Shown here one piece after another: positions 41,970 through 50,532 of a stretch of DNA of 64,000 bases. Within the stretch, counting starts at the first letter, position 1. The number at the start of each line of letters is the position of its first letter. Origin of the DNA: Pseudoalteromonas sp049257235 (GTDB lineage: Bacteria > Pseudomonadota > Gammaproteobacteria > Enterobacterales > Alteromonadaceae). The notes under the pieces were generated by a model that was given only the letters and a program-made list of their open reading frames with translations, was not told the origin of the DNA and ran no database searches. Both the position numbers and the translations under genes were made by a program. The DNA is taken from the NCBI RefSeq assembly GCF_049257235.1, contig NZ_JBMMUF010000001.1:124001-188000 (forward strand), in the 5' to 3' direction.

Positions 41970-44042
41970 ATGCTCAGCGACCCAATAAAAAAAACCATTC
42001 GTGACGCCCATAAACGGATCGCTGATAGCTTAGATGACTACACCCCAAGACCAAGCCAGAATTACTTAGTTGCAGAAATAGCGAAAACGCTCAGTGGCGA
42101 TTACCATAAAAAGCAACGCATATGTGTTATCGAGGCGGGCACAGGTACAGGTAAATCTCTAGCCTATTGCCTAGGGGCATTGCCTGTTGCACTAAAGGCA
42201 AATAAAAAGCTCGTAATTTCAACAGCTACTGTTGCGCTGCAAGAACAACTTCTGTACAAAGAGCTGCCCTTTTTCGCACAGCAAAGTGGGCTCACTTTTA
42301 GCTATGATCTTGTCAAAGGACGAGGTCGTTACGTGTGCGCACACAAACTCGAAAACGCCCTCAATGAAGACCAACAACAAATGGCACTCATGCCAACATT
42401 AACGTCGCCGCTCAGTGAGATGGAACAAAAATGTTTAGCCCAACTGCGTCAAGCCTACCTTGAAAAGAAATGGCAAGGTGACCGTGACTCATGGGCCGAT
42501 GTTATTCCAGATAGGGTATGGCACCTAATAGCTTGTGATAAACACTCTTGCCAGCGCCAAATGAAGGCCCACCAAACATGTCCTTTTCATTTAGCACGAC
42601 AAAAAATTGCCCAGATGGATGTGCTCGTGGCCAACCACAGTCTGCTGTTGGCCGATCTCGAGCTTGGCGGAGGGGTTATCCTGCCCGAGCCTGAAAACTG
42701 CATTTATGTGATTGATGAAGCTCACCACCTTGCGCATATTACTCGAGACTTTTCTTCGGCAGCAGCGACAATCAAAGGCACACAAGATTGGTTAGAAAAG
42801 CTGCTTAAGTTCAGTGGCAAAATGGCGCAAACAATTTTCAGCGCCAGTGTCTCCGGAAGCCAATTTAAGTTAAATGACGCTATCGATGATATTTCCCGTG
42901 GTCACAAAGCAGTACTCACTATGCTCGATGGTGCTGATTACCAATACAGTGAAGATAGTACCTATCGCTTTTCACATGGCATATTGCCAGAACAGCTCAC
43001 GATTCAGGCTAAAGATATCAGTGAAGGCGCAAAAGTGGCGCTGCGTACTCTGACGAAAATGCATGAAACACTCAGCAGTGATGTGAATGATGGCGATGTT
43101 AAAGCCTTTATAGCTGACCCGATCCTCGCTGAAAGTGGTCAATACATTGCCCGCTTAGAAACACTTTATAAGCTGTGGTCCAGTTACAGTAAACAAACAG
43201 AAAGTGTGCCCCATGCGAGGTGGATTAAGCGCATGGAATACAAAAACCACCATGATTACCTACTTAGTGACTGCCCGATAGAGGTTGGCTTTTACCTCAA
43301 AGACAAGCTCTGGCGCGAATGTGCTGGTGCGGTACTTTGCTCCGCCACATTAACGGCCCTTGGCTCATTTGAGCATTTTGCTCATGAAAGTGGTTTAAGA
43401 GGTGAAGAAGGGGCTAAATTTATCAAGGTCCCCTCACCGTTCGATTACCCAAAGCAGGCCACATTACATATTCCTAAAACTGACTGTGAGCCAACAGATA
43501 AAGCATTTAGTGACTTTTTGGCAAGTGCACTGCCAAGCACTTTAGATAAGTCTAAAGCCAACCTAGTGTTATTCGCATCATACTGGCAAATGCAACACGT
43601 TGCCGAGCGTCTACGCGCACGTGGTTGGGATTTACTGGTGCAAGGTGAGGTGTCACGAGATGCACTCATTCGCCGACACAAACGTCGTATTGACGATGGT
43701 CAAGGAAGTATTTTGTTCGGTACACAAAGCTTGTCGGAAGGCCTCGATTTACCCGGCGATTATCTAACGAACTTGGTGATCACCAAGATCCCATTCGCAG
43801 TGCCAACATCACCAATTGAAGAAGCGCAAGCCGAGTTCGTGCAAAGTAAAGGCGGTAATCCATTTTTGTCGATCACCGTTCCCGACGCAGCAAAGAAATT
43901 AGTACAAAGCTGTGGTAGACTGCTGCGCAAAGAGCGTGACAGCGGCACGATTACTATTTATGACCGCCGTTTAGTAACCAAACGTTATGGTAAAGCCATG
44001 CTCGACACCTTACCGCCATTTAAAAGACAAATAGACTATTAA
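41970..44042 (+). CDS. dinG: ATP-dependent DNA helicase DinG
   Basis: Iron-sulfur 5'-3' helicase that unwinds R-loops and D-loops. 690 residues. Walker A EAGTGTGKSLAYCL (about 52-65), Fe-S Cys set including Cys in RYVCAHKL, IACDKHSC and HQTCPFH (about 115-210), DEAH box VIDEAHHLA, and motif VI SCGRLLRKERDSG. The stop overlaps the next start (TAATG), so the following gene is co-translated. Confidence 0.95.
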   Translation: MLSDPIKKTIRDAHKRIADSLDDYTPRPSQNYLVAEIAKTLSGDYHKKQRICVIEAGTGTGKSLAYCLGALPVALKANKKLVISTATVALQEQLLYKELPFFAQQSGLTFSYDLVKGRGRYVCAHKLENALNEDQQQMALMPTLTSPLSEMEQKCLAQLRQAYLEKKWQGDRDSWADVIPDRVWHLIACDKHSCQRQMKAHQTCPFHLARQKIAQMDVLVANHSLLLADLELGGGVILPEPENCIYVIDEAHHLAHITRDFSSAAATIKGTQDWLEKLLKFSGKMAQTIFSASVSGSQFKLNDAIDDISRGHKAVLTMLDGADYQYSEDSTYRFSHGILPEQLTIQAKDISEGAKVALRTLTKMHETLSSDVNDGDVKAFIADPILAESGQYIARLETLYKLWSSYSKQTESVPHARWIKRMEYKNHHDYLLSDCPIEVGFYLKDKLWRECAGAVLCSATLTALGSFEHFAHESGLRGEEGAKFIKVPSPFDYPKQATLHIPKTDCEPTDKAFSDFLASALPSTLDKSKANLVLFASYWQMQHVAERLRARGWDLLVQGEVSRDALIRRHKRRIDDGQGSILFGTQSLSEGLDLPGDYLTNLVITKIPFAVPTSPIEEAQAEFVQSKGGNPFLSITVPDAAKKLVQSCGRLLRKERDSGTITIYDRRLVTKRYGKAMLDTLPPFKRQIDY

Positions 44043-44818
44043 TGTTTGAATTAGCGATAGACCCTTCAACGTGGGCCATACTCTGCGCAGTTGCACTTGC
44101 CGCGGGCTTCATCGATGCCATTGCCGGCGGAGGCGGTATGCTAACGGTGCCTGCGTTACTCACGGCGGGGCTACCTCCCCATCTCACGCTCGGGACCAAT
44201 AAATTAGCAGCAAGCTTTGGCTCGTTGACTGCCAGTGTGACCTATTATCGCCGCCGCTTGTTTGACCCAAAATTTTGGGCCGCTTCAATTTTTGCAACAG
44301 CCATAGGTGCAGCAATAGGCACAATAGTCGTTGACAGCTTGAGTATCGAGTTTTTAAACAAGGTGATCCCGCTGGTTATCATTGCTGTAGCTGTGTATTC
44401 CCTGTTTGGTAAATTGAGCCCTGAGCAGAGTGACTCACTGCCAACGCTCAGTGTGACAGTGAAAATAAAACAATGGCTACAAGGTTTGTCTCTTGGCTTC
44501 TTTGATGGTGTTGCAGGGCCAGGTACTGGCACATTTTGGACTGCATCCAACAGTATGCTGTACAAAATGAACTTACTGTTTAACTGTGGCCTCGCTCGAT
44601 CAATGAATTTTGTGAGTAACTTTATTTCACTCATCACCTTTGTTGCACTGGGCCATGTTAATTTCATCCTCGGTGTTACCATGGGCATCTTTTTGATGGT
44701 AGGTGCTTGGCTTGGCGCGCATTCAGCGATACGCTTTGGGTCTAAGGTTATTCGTCCGGTATTCAACACTGTGGTGATCATATTGGCTTTAAAGCTTATT
44801 TACGAGGCATATTTGTGA
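44042..44818 (+). CDS. TSUP-family membrane transporter (YfcA/TauE/SafE-like)
   Basis: 258 residues with about eight hydrophobic segments, two TSUP halves. Typical first-half motif AAGFIDAIAGGGGMLTVPALL and TLGTNKLAASFGSL; second half FFDGVAGPGTGTFW. Family moves sulfite, sulfonates or other organic anions; substrate here unknown. Named YfcA family by resemblance. Overlaps dinG upstream and priC downstream, so part of one transcript. Confidence 0.88.
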   Translation: MFELAIDPSTWAILCAVALAAGFIDAIAGGGGMLTVPALLTAGLPPHLTLGTNKLAASFGSLTASVTYYRRRLFDPKFWAASIFATAIGAAIGTIVVDSLSIEFLNKVIPLVIIAVAVYSLFGKLSPEQSDSLPTLSVTVKIKQWLQGLSLGFFDGVAGPGTGTFWTASNSMLYKMNLLFNCGLARSMNFVSNFISLITFVALGHVNFILGVTMGIFLMVGAWLGAHSAIRFGSKVIRPVFNTVVIILALKLIYEAYL

Positions 44819-45426
44819 TGCAGGGACAGCGCGCACTTTCAAGATTACAAGAGCAACTATCACGGCTTCGCGCTGACGCAGAACAATTTGATAAAGCTAA
44901 ATGGTTTTCAAAAAACCGGTATATGCAATCACAACACTCTTTATTTGAGCGCTCAGTATTTACCACTAAAAGCATGCTGCTTGTGGACTATGTTGATGAA
45001 GCGCAACAACAGTTAGACAGACTGGGGCGCAGTGAATATCAAAACGCTCGCCATCAATATGCTCACGCGATCAATCATTTGAGTGAACAAATTGAAGCGA
45101 TTGTAAAAGTGCTCAAGGCCACCCCTGTTTGGGCCAAAGAAAACACTCCAAGCGCCAAAGCGAAGAAGTATCAAAAAGCCGTTCAACAAATCATTAAGCC
45201 GACCAATGAGCTCTATCAAGAGTTAGCGCAAAACCATGAATTCGAGCGCCGCCTTGAAGCCATGATCAATGAAAGGAAACTGGCTATGGGCAAAGCAGAT
45301 CCCACTCAAGCGCAACAGTTAAACACTGAAATACTCGCGCTGCACGCTCGATTAGGCCGTTGTCGAAAGGCAATTGGTGCGTGCGAAGAGCGTATCCAGT
45401 TGGCAGAAAAACAATACAACCGATGA
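44815..45426 (+). CDS. priC: Primosomal replication protein PriC
   Basis: Helps reload DnaB at stalled forks with PriA/Rep. 203 residues, all helical (LSRLQEQLSRLRADAEQF, KWFSKNRYMQSQHSLFERSVF, ERRLEAMINERKLAMG), matching the PriC family. Supported by ybaM two genes downstream, its neighbour in E. coli as well. GTG start overlaps the upstream stop; the ATG immediately after is an alternative. Confidence 0.85.
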   Translation: MMQGQRALSRLQEQLSRLRADAEQFDKAKWFSKNRYMQSQHSLFERSVFTTKSMLLVDYVDEAQQQLDRLGRSEYQNARHQYAHAINHLSEQIEAIVKVLKATPVWAKENTPSAKAKKYQKAVQQIIKPTNELYQELAQNHEFERRLEAMINERKLAMGKADPTQAQQLNTEILALHARLGRCRKAIGACEERIQLAEKQYNR

Positions 45427-46334
45427 AGCTATTTTATCACCCTATTTACTCAGAACTTGATTTACCGCCACACCACCGCTTTCCAATAGACAAGTATCGC
45501 CTGCTGTTCGAGCGCGTGATGTCACATAAAGATGCCAAAGAACATTTCGAATTAAACTGCGCCGATGCTGCGACGCCCAACGACATCCTACGTGCGCATT
45601 CACAACAATATGTCACTGACTTTTTGCAAGGCACGCTTTCTCCCCAACAACAAAAACGTATTGGATTTCCCTACAGCCACACCCTCGTCGCTCGCACATT
45701 ACAGTCTGTAGGCAATACCATGGCTGCTGCAAAAGCGGCGCTGCAATGTGGGCTATCCATAAACCTTGCTGGCGGCTATCACCATGCGTTCGCAGATTAC
45801 GGCAGTGGTTATTGTATATTTAATGACGCGGCAATTGCGGCACGCTTCCTTATCGAGGAGCAACTCGCACACACTGTATTGATTGTTGATTTAGATGTGC
45901 ATCAAGGGGATGGCAGTGCGGCAATACTTGAAGATGACTCAGACATCATTACCCTCTCTTTACACGGTGAGCAAAACTTCCCGCGAATTAAACAACACTC
46001 TGACTATGATTTAGCACTGCCTAACGGCTGTGATGACGACACCTACCTAGATACTTTGGATCAGGCGCTGAATCTTACCATTAGACTGCACGACCCTGAC
46101 ATCATCATTTATAACGCCGGAGCTGATGTATACAACGAGGATGAATTGGGCGTATTGGCTTTAACACTCGATGGCGTACGCCGTCGCGACACCTTAGTTA
46201 TAGAAACGGCCAAACACTATGATATTCCCCTCGCGTGTGTTCTTGGCGGCGGCTATCAGCGCGATGTGCACAAGGTTGTAGACGTTCATTGGCAACTGCT
46301 TTTGAGCGCTCATCAGGCTTACAATGGCATCTAA
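45423..46334 (+). CDS. Histone-deacetylase-family (class II-like) amidohydrolase
   Basis: Zinc deacetylase fold; bacterial members act on acetylated small molecules, polyamines or proteins. 303 residues. His-His pair in GGYHHAFADYGSGYCIFND (about 116-136), zinc ligands in DLDVHQGDGS and NAGADVYNEDELG, and the Gly-rich LGGGYQRD near the end. The ATG overlaps the priC stop (ATGA). Substrate unknown. Found here inside a replication-repair operon, probably by chance. Confidence 0.88.
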   Translation: MKLFYHPIYSELDLPPHHRFPIDKYRLLFERVMSHKDAKEHFELNCADAATPNDILRAHSQQYVTDFLQGTLSPQQQKRIGFPYSHTLVARTLQSVGNTMAAAKAALQCGLSINLAGGYHHAFADYGSGYCIFNDAAIAARFLIEEQLAHTVLIVDLDVHQGDGSAAILEDDSDIITLSLHGEQNFPRIKQHSDYDLALPNGCDDDTYLDTLDQALNLTIRLHDPDIIIYNAGADVYNEDELGVLALTLDGVRRRDTLVIETAKHYDIPLACVLGGGYQRDVHKVVDVHWQLLLSAHQAYNGI

Positions 46335-46357
46335 GCGCTTGTGGTCTATCATAAAAT

Positions 46358-46678
46358 ATGAGGCTAGAAATACAGGCGTACGAACCTATGATATTCTTCG
46401 AAGATGTGCACAATTACTATGAAAAACTCGTCGCTGAGGAAATTGGCAGACAACAGCTATATCAAGTGTATGACAACAACACCCTTGCCGACATCTGCTG
46501 TGCAGCATTGAGTCAATTGCCGCCTAGGTATATTCGCTCAGATGTCGATATGGCGTTTTATTTATCAAGTGATGATGCATCGATGATGCAAGACAAGGTG
46601 GCTGCGGCAATAGAAGTTGCACGTGGACTCATCTCCAGAAGAGGAACTGATGCAGAATACCGACAAACCCCTAGATAG
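46358..46678 (+). CDS. ComFB-like small protein
   Basis: 106 residues, or 96 if translation starts at the internal ATG of MIFFEDVHNYY, which has AGGCG ten bases upstream. Helical, with VHNYYEKLVAEEI near the start and LADICCAALSQLPPRYI in the middle, like the late competence ComFB family but with fewer Cys than some members. Family binds c-di-AMP in cyanobacteria; not shown for these proteins. Its end overlaps ybaM by 29 bases. Confidence 0.7.
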   Translation: MRLEIQAYEPMIFFEDVHNYYEKLVAEEIGRQQLYQVYDNNTLADICCAALSQLPPRYIRSDVDMAFYLSSDDASMMQDKVAAAIEVARGLISRRGTDAEYRQTPR

Positions 46679-46820
46679 TGCTCCTGATGATGTGAAGCTT
46701 GCTGTGGATTTAATCATGCTGCTTGAGCAGCATGAAGTTGATCCACATGTGGCCCTAAGCGCCATTGAAATAGTAAAGCGGGATCTGCAAACCAAAGTAC
46801 AACAGCAACATCAGTGCTAG
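46650..46820 (+). CDS. ybaM: YbaM family small protein (DUF2496)
   Basis: 56 residues. The stretch APDDVKLAVDLIMLLEQHEV followed by AIEIVKRDLQTK matches E. coli YbaM closely. Function unknown. Start ATG has GAGGA six bases upstream; the longer frame upstream is not needed. Near priC, as in E. coli, supporting both calls. Confidence 0.9.
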   Translation: MQNTDKPLDSAPDDVKLAVDLIMLLEQHEVDPHVALSAIEIVKRDLQTKVQQQHQC

Positions 46821-46839
46821 CTCGAGTATCAAAAGATCT

Positions 46840-47604
46840 CTAGAGCTTTTCTCCAAGCTTAAACAAAGCAAACTCACCCGGTTCCATTTTGTGCCATTGC
46901 TCATCATTGGTTAACGGCCTTGTGGCAATCACAGTAACTACATCGTTGGGCGTTGTCTCCTCTTGGAAATTCACTTCAATGTTGGCATCAATCAAGGTTG
47001 CTTTACCAAAAGGGGCGCGACGGGTGATCCAATGTAAATTATTGGTGCAATATGCCAGCACATGTACCCCGTCTGTAAGCAACATATTAAACACACCTTT
47101 TTCTCTGAGCTGATGTGCTAACTTCGCCGCATAGCGAAACACCGTGGCCATATTCGATGGCCGGGTTGGATACTTTTGACGAATTTTATCGAGCAACCAA
47201 CAAAATGCTAACTCGCTGTCTGTATTGCCAACGGGCTGATAATAGCTGGGCTTTAAATCATTGTAGTTAGACAATTGGCCATTGTGTGCGTAGGTGATTT
47301 CTCGCCCCCACAGTTCACGTGTAAATGGGTGCGTATTTTCAAGGCACGTGCGTCCCCGATTGGCTTGGCGGATGTGGCTGATCACCGACTTACTCTTGAT
47401 AGGATAAGCGCGCACTAATTTTGCGATTTCAGACTCGCAACTGGGCAATGGATCCTTAAAAGAGCGGCACCCTTTGCCTTCATAAAAAGTAATCCCCCAG
47501 CCGTCTCGATGTGGCCCTGTGTTTCCGCCACGCTCCAAAAGGCCAGTAAAACTAAAACAAATATCGGTAGGGACATTGGCAGACATGCCAAGTAATTCGC
47601 ACAC
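46840..47604 (-). CDS. yafJ: Class II glutamine amidotransferase, YafJ-like
   Basis: N-terminal nucleophile amidotransferase domain without a synthase partner. 254 residues. I start at a GTG so that Cys2 (CELLGMSANVPTD) becomes the N-terminal catalytic Cys after Met removal; AGGAG lies five bases upstream. Other motifs: RDGWGITFYEG, ISHIRQANRG, NTHPFTREL, YAHNGQLSNY and GNTDSELAFCWLL. Substrate of the released ammonia unknown. Convergent with ybaM, divergent from fadE. Confidence 0.92.
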   Translation of the reverse strand: MCELLGMSANVPTDICFSFTGLLERGGNTGPHRDGWGITFYEGKGCRSFKDPLPSCESEIAKLVRAYPIKSKSVISHIRQANRGRTCLENTHPFTRELWGREITYAHNGQLSNYNDLKPSYYQPVGNTDSELAFCWLLDKIRQKYPTRPSNMATVFRYAAKLAHQLREKGVFNMLLTDGVHVLAYCTNNLHWITRRAPFGKATLIDANIEVNFQEETTPNDVVTVIATRPLTNDEQWHKMEPGEFALFKLGEKL

Positions 47605-47875
47605 ATAAACTCCTAAAAAATAAAACTTGAGCAAGACTATCAGGGTGTTATTGGCTTCGCTTAGAGACTCTATGGCAATCACCTAATAATGAATCGCGCA
47701 AACATCACATGTGACTTCGCTGATCACAAAGGACTCCAAAACCCGACCATAAAGCTTTAAAAATCTTTGATTTATCCAAAATTAATACGTCAAAGGTCAG
47801 CATTCCCTCCTTTGACACCCTATAATTAAAAGCAAGGGCTTGCATCCCCAATAGAGTAACGCTAATCTACTCTCT

Positions 47876-47891
47876 AGTGGTCAGACCTCTA
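47876..47891 (+). promoter_or_regulatory. FadR-like operator in the fadE leader
   Basis: AGTGGTCAGACCTCTA, centred on the palindrome GGTC-A-GACC, close to the FadR consensus core (TGGTNNGACCA-like). It sits just before the fadE ribosome site, in line with repression of fatty acid degradation. Confidence 0.55.
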
Positions 47892-47906
47892 ACAAGGAAT
47901 AAGATT

Positions 47907-50363
47907 ATGACACTTCTGTTTTTACTCGCGCTGATCGTTGTGCTGTCCTATGCCAGCTACAATCGAGCCAGTTTTAATACCTGTTTGGGACTTGCAATTG
48001 CGACCATGGTGATTGGCACCTTCGCTGGCGCATTCGGTTTCATCAGTTGGTTACTATTTTTAGTGATTGCCGTTCCACTGTCAGTCACAACAATTCGCAA
48101 GCAATATATCACCGAGCCGCTTTTTAGAGCCTTCAAAAAAGTGACTCCAACCATGTCGGATACCGAAAAGTCAGCAATCGATGCAGGTACCACGTGGTGG
48201 GAAGCCGATTTGTTCTGCGGTAATCCTAATTGGAAAAAATTACACCAGTATCCAGCACCTAAACTTAGCTCTGAGGAGCAAGCATTCCTCGACGGCCCCG
48301 TTGAAGAAGTATGTGCAATGTTGGATGACTGGGAAGCCACTCATGAACTCACTGATCTTCCTCAAGATGTATGGCAATATCTAAAAGACAATAAATTCTT
48401 TGCCATGATCATCAAAAAGGAGTTTGGTGGCCTTGAGTTTTCAGCATACGCACAATCATGCGTGCTGCAAAAGCTAACCAGTAAATCGACACTCCTCTCA
48501 TCAATTGTGGGTGTACCTAACTCATTGGGTCCCGGTGAACTGTTGCAACACTATGGTACTCAAGAACAAAAAGATCATTATTTACCGCGTTTAGCCCGTG
48601 GTGAAGAGATCCCATGCTTTGCTCTGACCTCCCCAGAAGCTGGCTCTGATGCCAGTGCCATTCCTGATTTCGGAGTGGTATGTAAAGGCAAATTCAACGG
48701 TGAAGAAATCACCGGTATTCGCCTTACATGGAACAAGCGCTATATCACCCTTGCTCCTGTGGCAACCGTACTGGGTTTAGCATTTAAACTTCAAGACCCC
48801 GAGGGTTTACTTGGTGGCGAAGAAGACTTGGGTATTACTTGCGCGCTCATCCCTACGGACATGAAAGGGGTAGAAATCGGTCGTCGTCACTTCCCGCTCA
48901 ATGTGCCATTCCAAAATGGCCCTACCAAGGGTAAAGACGTCTTTGTACCGCTCGATTACATTATTGGTGGCCCAAAAATGGCTGGTCAAGGCTGGCGCAT
49001 GTTAGTTGAATGTTTATCTGTTGGGCGTGCTATTACACTGCCGTCGAACTCAACAGGCGGCATTAAATCATTGGCTATTGCAACGGGCTCATACAGCCGT
49101 ATTCGCCGTCAATTCCGCCTACCTATCGGTAAAATGGAAGGTGTTGAAGAGGCAATGGCAAAACTTGGCGGATACGCTTATGCCAGTGACGCTGCGGTGT
49201 CTATGTCTACCGGTGCAGTGGATATGGGTGAGAAGCCATCAGTAGTATCCGCTATTTTGAAATACCACCTTACCGAACAAATGCGTGAGTCAACCATGCA
49301 CGCAATGGATGTACACGGCGGTAAAGGCATCTGTCTTGGTCCAAATAACTATTTGGGTCGTGGCTACCAAGGTGCGCCTATTGCTATTACCGTTGAGGGT
49401 GCAAACATCCTTACCCGTAACATGATCATCTACGGACAAGGTGCAATTCGATGTCACCCATTTGTGTTAACCGAATTAAATGCCTGCACAATTGAAGATA
49501 AGTCAGAAGCGCTGGATGTATTCGACAACGCGTTGATGGGTCATATCGGCTATACCATTTCCAACCTTGTACGCACTAAATGGCTCACATTCACGGGCGC
49601 ACGATTCACCTCAGTACCATTTAAAGATGAAACAGCTGAATTTTATCGTGATGCTGCTCGCTTTAGCGCGTCCTTAGCACTCATGTCAGACATCTGCATG
49701 GCAGTATTTGGCGGTTCACTCAAACGCAAAGAGCGTATATCAGCACGACTAGGCGACATGTTAAGTTATTTATATCTTGTGTCAGCCACGCTAAAACGCT
49801 ACAACGACGACGGACGTCGCAAAGAAGATCTGCCTCTCGTGCGTTGGGCGTGCCAAGAGTATTTGTATCGCTGTCAACGCGCACTCGCGGACTTAATCAA
49901 CAATATGCCTCTAGCGTTCTTGCGCGGCATGTTAAAAATATTGTTATTCCCTTGGGGGCGTCCCGTGCGCAAACCAACTGACAAGCAAGAGCATGTCATC
50001 GCGCAACTACTGCAAACACCAAACGAAACGCGTGAACGCTTATCGCAGCATATTTACCTTACAGAAGGTAAGTACAGCTTGCTGGGTAATCAAGAAAAAG
50101 CATTACGTGATATCTTGGCAGTAGAACCTCTGTTCGACAAAGTATGCCGTGCAACAGGTAAAAAGTTGGCGTTCATGCAGTTAGACAAGGTTGCTGAAAT
50201 GGGCCTTGAGGCGGGTGTTTTGAGTAAGGATGAGGCCCAACGATTACGTGATGTTGAGCAACAGCGTCTTGATGTTATAAATGTTGATGACTTTGATCCT
50301 GCAGATCTCGTAGCGGGTAAAGCCGCACGCAAAAGACCTGCTAAAAAGGCATCAGCTGCATAA
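47907..50363 (+). CDS. fadE: Acyl-CoA dehydrogenase FadE
   Basis: First oxidation step of beta-oxidation. 818 residues, near the E. coli 814. Two N-terminal membrane segments (LLFLLALIVVLSYA, then FGFISWLLFLVIAVPLS), acyl-CoA dehydrogenase core (about 130-480) with FALTSPEAGSDAS, VHGGKGICLGPNNY and EGANILTRNMIIYGQGA, and a FadE-specific C-terminal region to about 790. The ATG with AAGGAAT upstream is used; a longer frame crosses the operator. Confidence 0.96.
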   Translation: MTLLFLLALIVVLSYASYNRASFNTCLGLAIATMVIGTFAGAFGFISWLLFLVIAVPLSVTTIRKQYITEPLFRAFKKVTPTMSDTEKSAIDAGTTWWEADLFCGNPNWKKLHQYPAPKLSSEEQAFLDGPVEEVCAMLDDWEATHELTDLPQDVWQYLKDNKFFAMIIKKEFGGLEFSAYAQSCVLQKLTSKSTLLSSIVGVPNSLGPGELLQHYGTQEQKDHYLPRLARGEEIPCFALTSPEAGSDASAIPDFGVVCKGKFNGEEITGIRLTWNKRYITLAPVATVLGLAFKLQDPEGLLGGEEDLGITCALIPTDMKGVEIGRRHFPLNVPFQNGPTKGKDVFVPLDYIIGGPKMAGQGWRMLVECLSVGRAITLPSNSTGGIKSLAIATGSYSRIRRQFRLPIGKMEGVEEAMAKLGGYAYASDAAVSMSTGAVDMGEKPSVVSAILKYHLTEQMRESTMHAMDVHGGKGICLGPNNYLGRGYQGAPIAITVEGANILTRNMIIYGQGAIRCHPFVLTELNACTIEDKSEALDVFDNALMGHIGYTISNLVRTKWLTFTGARFTSVPFKDETAEFYRDAARFSASLALMSDICMAVFGGSLKRKERISARLGDMLSYLYLVSATLKRYNDDGRRKEDLPLVRWACQEYLYRCQRALADLINNMPLAFLRGMLKILLFPWGRPVRKPTDKQEHVIAQLLQTPNETRERLSQHIYLTEGKYSLLGNQEKALRDILAVEPLFDKVCRATGKKLAFMQLDKVAEMGLEAGVLSKDEAQRLRDVEQQRLDVINVDDFDPADLVAGKAARKRPAKKASAA

Positions 50364-50392
50364 CAGTAGTCTCATAGCTAATCTACCCAACT

Positions 50393-50417
50393 AAGCCAGC
50401 ATTATGCTGGCTTTTTT
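50393..50417 (+). terminator. fadE terminator
   Basis: AAGCCAGC / GCTGGCTT 8-bp perfect stem with loop attat and six T, about 30 bases after the stop. Confidence 0.85.
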
Positions 50418-50532
50418 ATGCCGAAATTTTCACTTACTCCCTTAACAGCGATTGTTAATTCAATAACTTGCAATTATTGGAGATCCGACAAACACTGTAT
50501 TCGCAAAAATAATAATGTTAAGGATGAGAATA

